9,243 nt of DNA from Treponema sp. (GTDB lineage Bacteria > Spirochaetota > Spirochaetia > Treponematales > Breznakiellaceae), in NCBI GenBank assembly GCA_031272575.1, contig JAISTO010000220.1:1-9243 (forward strand). The letters run 5' to 3'. Numbering within the stretch: the first letter of the stretch is position 1; the number at the start of each line of letters is the position of its first letter. Positions 1 to 6,196 of this stretch are shown in pieces. The notes below the pieces were generated by a model that worked only from the letters and a program-made list of their open reading frames with translations, searched no databases and had not been told where the DNA came from. The position numbers and the translations under genes are program-made.

Positions 1-366
1 CATAGACGCCGCCAGGTCACGGGGCTGCGTGCCTTCCGGCACCCGATCGATGAACACGTGCGAGGCCGCGAACAGGTTGCGCTGGTAGAGCGAGTCGTCG
101 GGGAACAGTTGCACCTCGACGATGATGACCTCGTCCGCCTCGGTCGCGACCTCGACATCAATGCGGACGCCGCGGCTGCCGGGCTCCTTGTGGTGGCGCT
201 GCGGGGTGACGGACACGACCTCGCGTATGAAGATGCCGTCCTTTTCGAGCACCGCGCCGATGAGGCTTGCGGCGGCAAGGCCCGCGTTCTGCGCGTCGGA
301 GAAGATCGCGCCGACGACGGGGTCCGCGAGGGGCGACAAGACAACGGGGTTCTTTTTGGCTGTCAT
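1..366 (-). CDS. Rpn/PD-(D/E)XK family nuclease or putative transposase, 5' part (runs off the left edge)
   Basis: The ATG is at 366-364 on the complement, and 122 codons stay open to base 1, so the C-terminal part lies outside the window. The opening residues (MTAKKNPVVLSPLADPVVGA) match, from memory, the conserved start of Rpn-type recombination-promoting nuclease/putative transposase proteins (PDDEXK_2 group). A PD-(D/E)XK-like active site can be read: D70 within RIDVEV, then E84-V85-Q86 within IIVEVQL. The final Lys is replaced by Gln, which is usual in this group. An R95-containing helix (LYQRNLFAASHV) follows. Known members nick or cut DNA and raise RecA-independent recombination; they are abundant and multicopy in spirochaetes and other gut bacteria. 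The gene faces away from the kinase gene. There is no Shine-Dalgarno sequence before the ATG; the promoter position implies a leaderless message. The family call is recognition from memory, not a search. Confidence 0.8.
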   Translation of the reverse strand, partial: MTAKKNPVVLSPLADPVVGAIFSDAQNAGLAAASLIGAVLEKDGIFIREVVSVTPQRHHKEPGSRGVRIDVEVATEADEVIIVEVQLFPDDSLYQRNLFAASHVFIDRVPEGTQPRDLAASM

Positions 367-372
367 AGTGAT

Positions 373-401
373 AGTATAGGCGAGGGTGGGGGGCGTGTCA
401 A
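373..401 (-). promoter_or_regulatory. Sigma-70 type promoter for the Rpn-like gene, predicted leaderless
   Basis: Read on the complement, a perfect -35 TTGACA (401-396), a 17-nt spacer and a -10 TATACT (378-373) are followed by only six bases (ATCACT) before the ATG at 366. With usual spacing, transcription would begin at the A of the start codon, giving a leaderless mRNA. No purine-rich ribosome site exists in this gap. Confidence 0.75.
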
Positions 402-407
402 GCACCC

Positions 408-437
408 TTGTCTTTTCTTCCGCGGGCGCGGTATAAT
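408..437 (+). promoter_or_regulatory. Sigma-70 type promoter for the hybrid histidine kinase gene
   Basis: The -35 TTGTCT (408-413) has four of six consensus bases, the spacer is 18 nt, and the -10 TATAAT (432-437) is perfect. Transcription would start near 443-445, giving a leader of only about 13 nt. A ribosome site AAGGA (444-448) lies 8 nt before the ATG at 457, almost at the predicted 5' end. The -35 box is only 6 bp from the -35 box of the divergent Rpn promoter, so one bound polymerase should hinder the other. Confidence 0.6.
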
Positions 438-456
438 CGGGAAAAGGATCTGGACT

Positions 457-3400
457 ATGAGCAAAAAAAGAGCCCCAATGCCTGCCGCGCTCCCGCCGCT
501 CAAAGATGGCCGCGCCATAACTGACGCGGTTAGAAAGTCGTTCGCGGTGTTTCTCGCCTGCTGCTTTCTGGCCGCCATAACGCCGCTGCTTATTACGGGG
601 GCCCAGGTGCGGAACTCGCTGGCGACGGTCACCCTGGAAGGCGGCGTTGCGGACTTGCGGGAACAACTGGACAAACAAAGCGACCATTCTTTCCTGCTGG
701 CAGGCGAATGGGAATACTATCCCAATCGCCTGTATACGGCAAGTGATTTTCTTTACGGGATGACGGACGCGCCCCGCATGGTCACCTTTCCCCACACCTG
801 GACGGTGGGGAGCGTGAATGCCGACGGCACGTATATAGCGCCCGCGCCGGCAAAGGGCTATGCCACCTACCGCGCGCGCGTCCGTATCCCCGCGCAGCTG
901 GAAATGCTGAGCGTCTTCTCCCAGTATCATTACACCTCGCAGCGCATCTACCTGAACGAATACATGATCGCCCAGGCGGGGCGTCTCGACCCTCTGTTCA
1001 AGCGTTTCTTCATGGGCTTCTATGCCCAGTCGGGCTACATTGTGCTTCCCTCCGACCAGAGCGGCGGCAGCGAGTGCAGTGTCATCATCCAGGTACAGAA
1101 TGAATACCATGCGGCCCCGGGGCTGCGCGGCCAGGTGTATCTGTCGGGGCAGCAGCAAACGGCGGGCTTCGAGGCGTCACTCAACTCCATCACCAATTTT
1201 TTGGCCGGCTGCCTCTTGATACTCATGTTTTATTTCGGCATCGTTTTTCAATCCAACCGGAACCGCGTCGAGTATGCCGATTATGCCGTCTTCTCTTTCA
1301 TCGTACTCTATTCGCTGCTCACCAGCACCGGCGGCTCTATGTCACCCTATCGCTTTGTCCAGAATACCCCGATGTTGACGGACCGGCTGCTCCTCCGTTT
1401 CGATTACTGCTTCCCCGCGGCCTGCGCGTTTTTCGCCGCGCACAGCGCGCTGGAGCGGCACCTGTCCCGGCGCGTAAAGGCCATCGTCTACTGCGCCCTT
1501 GCCCTGGTCATTGGCAGCCCCCTCTGGCTGCCGCTCCCGCTCATTACCGGCCCGCTCTACGGCATCTTTGCGCTGCTCAGCATAGCGCTCTGCGCGACCC
1601 CCGGCGTAACCGGCGCTTTTGTCACCCTGCGGAACGCGGTCCAGCGCAGGCGCGGCGGGGGGCCCTTATTCACCCTTCCCACCATCGATTTTTTGATGAC
1701 CGGCCTCACCCACATCCTGCTGCTTGTGTCGCCGTTTTTCATACTGTCCCCGCTCGATTTCATGATCCGCTACTATGGGTACACGCTTGATGTGATCTGC
1801 TACCTCGGCCTGCAGGTGGTGCTGCGCCTGCGCTATCATATGCGGCTGGAACTGAACGTCCGGGAACTGAACCAGGGCCTCGAGGCGAAAGTCGCGGAGC
1901 GCACCCAGGCCCTCGAGGAGCAGACGCGGGTAGCGGAAAAAGCGACGGAGGCCAAGTCGGAATTCCTCGCCACCATGAGCCACGAGATACGCACCCCGAT
2001 GAACGCCATCATCGGCATGAGCGACCTTATGCCGCAGGACAACTTCACCGAATTGCAGAAGCGCTACTTCGAGGACACCAGAAAGATGGCCCACGCCCTC
2101 CTCGGCATCATCAACGACATCCTCGACTTCTCGAAGATCGAGGCGGGGAAACTGGAACTGGTGCCCGTGCATTACAACCTGCACGCGCTCTTCGACAACA
2201 TCGCGTCCATGAACAAATTCATCGCCGCGGCAAAGTCCCTGTACTTTACGGCGAAATTCGAGCCGGGAACGCCGGAGGTGCTCTATGGTGACGAACTGCG
2301 GGTACGTCAAATTTTCACGAATGTCCTCGGCAACGCCGTCAAGTACACGCAGGCAGGCACGGTAACCTTCACCCTGCGCGGGGAGCGCCGCGCGGGCGCG
2401 AATGTGGTCGTCGCTTCCGTGCGGGACACCGGGGCCGGCATCAAGAAAGAAGACCTGCCGAAACTCTTCGGGATGTTCCAGCAGTTTGACACCAAGAAGA
2501 ACCGTGCCATCTCCGGCACGGGGCTCGGCCTGGCCATCACCAGGCGGCTATTGGACCTGATGGGCGGCTCTATCGACGTAACGAGCGAATACGGCTCAGG
2601 CTCCACCTTTACCATCGTGTTTCCCGCCGTGCCGGGCGACCCGGCGCAGGTAAAGCAAGCGTCGAGCCTTGACGATTTTGTGAAGGCGCGGCCCGGCGCG
2701 GATATCAGCGTGCTGGTGGTGGACGACGCGACCATCAACCTTACCGTGGCGCTGGGCTTTTTGTCAAAACACAACATCACCGCGGAGTCGGTGCTCAGCG
2801 GGCGCGAGGCGCTTGAGCGGGTCGAGGCAAAGGCCAAAGAGGGAAAGCGCTACGACATCATCTTTATGGATCACATGATGCCCGAAATGGACGGCGTGGA
2901 AACCACACGGCATATACGGGCCTTCGAAGCCGAAAGCGGCGCGCCCCGCACCCCCGTCATCGCGCTCACGGCAAACGCCGTCTACGGCATGAAGGACTAC
3001 TTCCTTTCCGCCGGCATGGACGACTTTATCCCCAAGCCGATAGAGGCGGCGGAACTGAACCGCGCGCTCGCCCAGTGGATAGCCCCGGAGAAACGGGAAC
3101 TGGCCGCGGCGCAAAACGCCGCGTCTCATGGCGCCCCTAACGGCGCTCCGAAAGACGCGCCGCTCTACCGCGCGCTGGAAGAGGCCGGCTGTGCGGTGGA
3201 CACGGCCCTGTCCCACACCGGCGGGGATATGTCATTCCTCGCGGACTGCGTACGGCGTTTCAACAAGGACATCGAGGGTTATGTTGATGGATTGCGCGGC
3301 GCCCTTGCAGCGGGCAATCTGGACGCCTACCGTATCACGATACACACGGTGAAGGGCATACTGGCGACGCTGGGGGTCGACGACCTTTCCGCGCGGGCGC

Positions 3401-3804
3401 GTATGCTCGAGGACGCCGCCAAGGCAGGCGACGTGTCATCCTGCGAGGAGCAAAGCGAAGCGGCAATCGCGGCGTTCCTCGCGCTGCGCGGCCGGCTCGA
3501 GGCGGCGCTGCGGACGCAAGAGGCGCAAGCCCCCGCCGCTGAGCCCGCCGCCGCCCCCGCGCTGAAAGACCGCGCCTTCATAGTGGAGCAGCTGCGGGCC
3601 CTACGCGGCGCGGCGCGGAACCGGCGCCTCGACGACGCGGAGGCCCTTGCCGCCAGCCTGGACGGCGCCGCGATAGAAGGCGCCGCCTCGGAGGAAGCGG
3701 CGCTGTGGGAAGCACTCTGGCCCAGGCTGAAAGCCGCCCTCGAGAACTTCGCGTTCAGCGATGTAGTCCGCGAAGCGGACGCCCTCCTTGAGGGGCTGGG
3801 GTAG
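457..3804 (+). CDS. 7TMR-DISM hybrid histidine kinase with receiver and HPt domains (1115 aa)
   Basis: Membrane sensor kinase carrying most of a phosphorelay in one chain. Residues about 28-48 form a first membrane helix. Residues 50-240 form an extracytoplasmic beta-rich domain with the G-x-W-x-x-Y and ATYR features of a DISMED2/jelly-roll carbohydrate-binding-like domain. Residues 243-460 hold about seven hydrophobic helices (7TMR-DISM_7TM). A coiled coil (462-500) leads to HisKA with H509 in SHEIRTPMN. HATPase_c has N626 (N box), D657-T-G-A-G (G1) and G687-T-G-L-G-L (G2). The receiver has D756/D757, phospho-acceptor D805, T838 and K860. The HPt has H963 in IHTVKG. A helical tail of unclear role ends the protein. 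ATG 457 is chosen because it has an SD 8 nt upstream and a promoter just before it; the frame is open further upstream to about 58, but that would cross the promoter and overlap the - strand gene. No output regulator is nearby. The ligand is unknown, possibly a sugar by fold. Confidence 0.9.
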   Translation: MSKKRAPMPAALPPLKDGRAITDAVRKSFAVFLACCFLAAITPLLITGAQVRNSLATVTLEGGVADLREQLDKQSDHSFLLAGEWEYYPNRLYTASDFLYGMTDAPRMVTFPHTWTVGSVNADGTYIAPAPAKGYATYRARVRIPAQLEMLSVFSQYHYTSQRIYLNEYMIAQAGRLDPLFKRFFMGFYAQSGYIVLPSDQSGGSECSVIIQVQNEYHAAPGLRGQVYLSGQQQTAGFEASLNSITNFLAGCLLILMFYFGIVFQSNRNRVEYADYAVFSFIVLYSLLTSTGGSMSPYRFVQNTPMLTDRLLLRFDYCFPAACAFFAAHSALERHLSRRVKAIVYCALALVIGSPLWLPLPLITGPLYGIFALLSIALCATPGVTGAFVTLRNAVQRRRGGGPLFTLPTIDFLMTGLTHILLLVSPFFILSPLDFMIRYYGYTLDVICYLGLQVVLRLRYHMRLELNVRELNQGLEAKVAERTQALEEQTRVAEKATEAKSEFLATMSHEIRTPMNAIIGMSDLMPQDNFTELQKRYFEDTRKMAHALLGIINDILDFSKIEAGKLELVPVHYNLHALFDNIASMNKFIAAAKSLYFTAKFEPGTPEVLYGDELRVRQIFTNVLGNAVKYTQAGTVTFTLRGERRAGANVVVASVRDTGAGIKKEDLPKLFGMFQQFDTKKNRAISGTGLGLAITRRLLDLMGGSIDVTSEYGSGSTFTIVFPAVPGDPAQVKQASSLDDFVKARPGADISVLVVDDATINLTVALGFLSKHNITAESVLSGREALERVEAKAKEGKRYDIIFMDHMMPEMDGVETTRHIRAFEAESGAPRTPVIALTANAVYGMKDYFLSAGMDDFIPKPIEAAELNRALAQWIAPEKRELAAAQNAASHGAPNGAPKDAPLYRALEEAGCAVDTALSHTGGDMSFLADCVRRFNKDIEGYVDGLRGALAAGNLDAYRITIHTVKGILATLGVDDLSARARMLEDAAKAGDVSSCEEQSEAAIAAFLALRGRLEAALRTQEAQAPAAEPAAAPALKDRAFIVEQLRALRGAARNRRLDDAEALAASLDGAAIEGAASEEAALWEALWPRLKAALENFAFSDVVREADALLEGLG

Positions 3805-3818
3805 GGATTGACTGGCGA

Positions 3819-4120
3819 GGGAGTAGGGAGTGGGGAGTGGGGAGTGGGGAGTGGGGAGTAGGGTGCGCTTTGCAAGTGGGATGCGCGAACTACCGTGAAA
3901 CTGTTCGGTAGTATGCGCAACTTACGCGCCAATCGCACCCACTCCCCCATGCACTCCGCTGCCCTCACTCGCAAGCACCCCCCGCCCCGCATCACGCCCA
4001 ATTCCCAACACGCGCCACTCCCCGCCTACGCCACCGCGCAAAGCCCCCGCATCACTCCCCCCACTCCCCACTCCCCAAGCGCCCCGCGCCCCCTACTCCC
4101 TATCCCCTCCCTATCCCCCC
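3819..4120. repeat. Composite heptad/stem-loop element, copy A
   Basis: This copy fills most of the 407-bp gap between the kinase and the binding-protein gene. The left arm (3819-3863) is six tandem 7-mers GGGAGT(A/G) plus GGG, and a degenerate heptad GGGATTG begins on the last G of the kinase stop codon (3804-3810). The stem-loop core is at 3882-3919. A long C-rich stretch follows (about 3935-4120) with scattered CACTCCC/TACTCCC units (for example 4053-4059, 4062-4075, 4094-4100) and an AGCGCCCCGCGCCC motif (4078-4091). Copy A is longer than B or C by roughly 130 bp between the core and the right arm. Flank segments also match copy C in inverted orientation: 3865-3880 is the complement of 7214-7229 with one mismatch. 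The right end abuts the -35 box of the next promoter. No protein-coding signal is credible here. Confidence 0.85.
3882..3919. repeat. Stem-loop core of copy A
   Basis: The arms TGCGCGAACTACCG (3882-3895) and CGGTAGTATGCGCA (3906-3919) pair at 12 of 14 positions around a 10-nt loop TGAAACTGTT. The loop is the reverse complement of the copy B loop with one mismatch, although the flanks of A and B lie in the same orientation. There is no T-tract, so this is not a standard Rho-independent terminator. Confidence 0.85.
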
Positions 4121-4121
4121 C

Positions 4122-4150
4122 TTGACAAAAAATCTCACAAAACATACTAT
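4122..4150 (+). promoter_or_regulatory. Promoter of the ABC importer operon
   Basis: A perfect -35 TTGACA (4122-4127), a 17-nt A-rich spacer and a -10 TACTAT (4145-4150, four of six) give a start near 4157. The -35 box directly follows the C-rich end of element A, and base composition switches abruptly from C-rich to AT-rich at this point. A CATACT at 4143-4148 is an alternative -10 with a short 15-nt spacer. Confidence 0.65.
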
Positions 4151-4171
4151 ATCTATAGTTTTACTAGGAAA

Positions 4172-4206
4172 TGGCCTTACGGCCAAAATCTAACCTATAA
4201 GGAGGG
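4172..4206 (+). promoter_or_regulatory. Leader hairpin and strong ribosome binding site of the binding-protein gene
   Basis: A small hairpin TGGCC-TTAC-GGCCA occupies 4172-4185 in the predicted 55-nt leader. It is followed by AAGGAGGG at 4199-4206, 5 nt before the ATG at 4212. This is the strongest ribosome site in the operon and contrasts with the permease gene, which has none. The hairpin is too small to be called a riboswitch. Confidence 0.5.
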
Positions 4207-4211
4207 TTATT

Positions 4212-5216
4212 ATGAAAAAGACATTGAGTCTGTTCCTGGTATTGTCGGTATTGCCTGCCATGCTGTGGGCAAAGGGGCAAACGGAGGCGGGGGCGGCGCT
4301 TTCGGGCAAGAAGGTGATCGTGGCGGACGCCAACTCGACCCATCACCTGAACCTCTACGTGGCCTACGAGAAGGGGCTGTTTTCCAGGCGGGGGCTTGAG
4401 GTGGAGATTCAGCAGACCTCTTCCGGCGTGGCCGCGGTCGTGGGCGAGGAGGCGGACATCGTGTTCAACTGCCCCACGGGCGTCATCACGCCCATCGCCA
4501 AGGGGCAGAACATCACGATCATTGCCCAGGTGAAGATACCCTGCACGTCGGTGCTTGTGGTGCCGGCCAACGCGCCCTACAAGACGCCCGCGGACCTGAA
4601 GGGCGCTCAGATCGCCGGCCTTTCGAACACCTGCTGCGCGGTGATACTCATCCGGGACGCGCTCCGCAGCAAGTACAACACGGACTTCGAACTGGTGACC
4701 CTGGCCTCCGGCGCTGCCATCGCGGCGCTGGACGCGGGCCAGGTGAAGGGGGCCATCCTCGAGGAGCCCTTTGTGGCGCTGGCTCTGCTCAAGAAGGACG
4801 CCCAGGGGCGGCCCCTGTACAAGACGCTGTTTGACGGCCGCTCCGACGCGGACGGCGACGGCAAAAACGAGCCGAACCTCGCCGGCGAGAACCAGCCCTG
4901 CCGCACGATCAACGCCAACACGAACTTTATCGCCGCGCGGCCTGGTGACGCCCAGGCCTTCATCGACGCGATCAACGAGGCCAACGGCATCATCCTGGCC
5001 AACCCCACGGCCGCCGACATCGTGGACATTGCCGCAAAGTACGTGAGCGTTGACCGCCAGGCGATCATCAACAGCAACCCCAAACTCGGCTTCACGGTTC
5101 GCCTGGCGGCGGACAAACTGAAGGGCTACGCCGACGCGCTGGTGCGCCAGGGCACGATCGACCGCAACCCCGGCGACGCCCTGTTCTCGCCCGCGTTCAA
5201 GGGAGTCACGTGGTAG
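4212..5216 (+). CDS. ABC transporter substrate-binding protein, SsuA/TauA/NMT1-like (334 aa)
   Basis: Periplasmic binding protein of an ABC importer. Residues 1-20 form a signal peptide (two Lys, hydrophobic run, cleavage probably after A20 in MLWA-KGQTEA). There is no lipobox Cys, so the protein is probably soluble rather than a lipoprotein. The mature part has the type-2 binding-protein pattern of the nitrate/sulfonate/bicarbonate group: NSTHHLNLYVAYEKGLF near 41-57, GLEVEI, a GEEADIVF segment near 78-85, and LEEPFVAL near 183-190. Two oddities: a D212-A-D214-G-D216-G-K-N-E220 stretch that looks like a calcium-binding DxDxDG loop, and five cysteines (87, 111, 141, 142, 230) in the mature protein. 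The gene is first in an operon with permease and ATPase. Its stop TAG (5214-5216) shares its G with the first heptad of element B. The substrate is unproven; sulfonate-type is favoured by the downstream cysteine synthase. Confidence 0.88.
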   Translation: MKKTLSLFLVLSVLPAMLWAKGQTEAGAALSGKKVIVADANSTHHLNLYVAYEKGLFSRRGLEVEIQQTSSGVAAVVGEEADIVFNCPTGVITPIAKGQNITIIAQVKIPCTSVLVVPANAPYKTPADLKGAQIAGLSNTCCAVILIRDALRSKYNTDFELVTLASGAAIAALDAGQVKGAILEEPFVALALLKKDAQGRPLYKTLFDGRSDADGDGKNEPNLAGENQPCRTINANTNFIAARPGDAQAFIDAINEANGIILANPTAADIVDIAAKYVSVDRQAIINSNPKLGFTVRLAADKLKGYADALVRQGTIDRNPGDALFSPAFKGVTW

Positions 5217-5364
5217 GGAGTGGGGAATGGGGAGTAGGGAGTGGGGTGCTCGCAATGTGCAGGTCGCGCGTACTACCGGACAGTTTCACGGTAGTCCGCG
5301 CAACCTACGAGCCAAGCGCTCCGCGCCCGCAAGCCACTCCCTACTCCCTACTCCCTACTCCCCC
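5216..5364. repeat. Composite heptad/stem-loop element, copy B, inside the importer operon
   Basis: This is the most symmetrical copy. The left arm has four 7-mers plus GGG (5216-5246: GGGAGTG, GGGAATG, GGGAGTA, GGGAGTG). The core is at 5266-5301. The right arm has four complementary 7-mers (5335-5362: CACTCCC then three TACTCCC). Between core and right arm lies AGCGCTCCGCGCCCGCA (5315-5331), found identically in copy C at 7225-7241. GCTCG (5249-5253) and CGAGC (5308-5312) can extend the pairing. As RNA the whole unit could fold into one long interrupted hairpin of about 150 nt between the binding protein and permease, a place where mRNA processing or protection would change their ratio. Confidence 0.88.
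5266..5301. repeat. Stem-loop core of copy B
   Basis: The arms GCGCGTACTACCG (5266-5278) and CGGTAGTCCGCGC (5289-5301) have one mismatch, a T opposite C, also present in copy D. The 10-nt loop is GACAGTTTCA. The arms are the same length as in C and D. Confidence 0.88.
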
Positions 5365-5371
5365 AATTATC

Positions 5372-6196
5372 ATGACTAACTACGAAACGAAGGGCGTCCG
5401 CCGGCTTCTCAATGGGCTCGGCGGGTTCCTCAAAAACGCGCTTTTCAACTTTCTCTCGCCGGGCTTTTTGGTGATACTCTGTTCGCTGCTCCTCGCCTGG
5501 GAGGTGCTGCCGAAAGTGGGCGTCATCCCCGACAGCCTCCTCCCGCCGGTTTCCGTGGTGGCCGGGCGTTTCTGGTTCATGCTCTGGCACAAGCGGCTCC
5601 TGCTGCACATCGCCATCAGCATGGGGCGCTTCTTCGCCGCCTTCGCCATCGCCGTGGCCCTGGCCGTACCCATCGGGCTCCTCATGGGCTGGAACCTCAA
5701 GTTCCGCGCCTGGTTCCTCCCGCTGTGGCAACTCCTGTCGCCCATACCTCCGCCGGCCTGGGTCCCCATGACCATCATCCTCTTCGGCATCGGCAGCAGG
5801 ATGCACATCTTCCTGATGTTCATCGGCATCTTCTACCCCGTGCTATTCAACACCTACCAGGGTATCAAGGACACCGACCCCCGCTACCTCGCGTCGGCGC
5901 GTGTCTTCGGCGCCAGTGAATTCACCCTGCTGCGCAAGGTCTACTTCTGGCACGCCTTCGGCTCCATCATCATGAGCCTCAAAACCGGCGTGTCCATGGG
6001 CCTGGTGATGCTCCTCATAGGCGAAAGTTACGGCGGCCGCATGGGCATAGGCTACCTCCTGGGCCAGGCCAAAGACTACTTCGTGATCCCTGAAATGATG
6101 GTCTGCATGGTGATACTCGGCTTCATCGGCTGGTTCCTGATAGAGGTGCTAAAGTACGTGGAGCTAAAACTGGCGGTCTGGAAGGTGGGTCGATGA
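5372..6196 (+). CDS. ABC transporter permease, SsuC/TauC-like (274 aa)
   Basis: Inner-membrane channel subunit of the importer. Hydrophobic helices lie near residues 29-46, 80-105, 115-140, 143-160, 200-218 and 243-262. A cytoplasmic EAA-type loop is at about 170-200 (RYLASARVFGASEFTLLRKV), with the conserved Gly-Ala at 180-181, and would dock on the ATPase. The PPPAWVPM stretch (126-133) is typical of this permease group. Length fits the family. ATG 5372 is chosen because it begins the family-like N-terminus and is the first ATG after element B. It has no ribosome site: the preceding bases are the C-rich repeat arm and AATTATC. An in-frame GTG at 5210 overlapping the upstream stop would add 54 repeat-derived residues and is considered unlikely. 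The stop overlaps the next start (ATGA), indicating translational coupling with the ATPase. Confidence 0.9.
   Translation: MTNYETKGVRRLLNGLGGFLKNALFNFLSPGFLVILCSLLLAWEVLPKVGVIPDSLLPPVSVVAGRFWFMLWHKRLLLHIAISMGRFFAAFAIAVALAVPIGLLMGWNLKFRAWFLPLWQLLSPIPPPAWVPMTIILFGIGSRMHIFLMFIGIFYPVLFNTYQGIKDTDPRYLASARVFGASEFTLLRKVYFWHAFGSIIMSLKTGVSMGLVMLLIGESYGGRMGIGYLLGQAKDYFVIPEMMVCMVILGFIGWFLIEVLKYVELKLAVWKVGR

Noticed and set aside
58..456. N-terminal extension of the kinase frame by 133 codons
   Set aside because: It overlaps the Rpn-like gene on the other strand, crosses the kinase promoter, and has none of the kinase's composition. The ATG at 457 has a proper ribosome site.
3819..3863. CRISPR array from the tandem heptads
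   Set aside because: The units are 7 bp, contiguous and without unique spacers, and no cas gene is present.
3882..3919. Rho-independent terminator after the kinase gene (likewise the other cores)
   Set aside because: The stems are good, but no T-tract follows on either strand. A termination role by another route is possible but not shown.
3327..4001. 224-codon open frame on the - strand across the kinase end and element A
   Set aside because: It is antisense to the kinase C-terminus, and the rest is repeat; it has no ribosome site or recognisable fold. Its resemblance to the element B frame is explained by the shared repeat core.
4164..5255. 363-codon open frame on the - strand opposite the binding-protein gene
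   Set aside because: High GC content creates long antisense frames. The + strand frame has signal peptide, family motifs and ribosome site, while this one has none.
5210..5371. GTG start giving the permease 54 extra residues
   Set aside because: The added peptide is translated repeat element B and lacks any membrane or signal feature. It is kept only as an alternative in the permease start finding.
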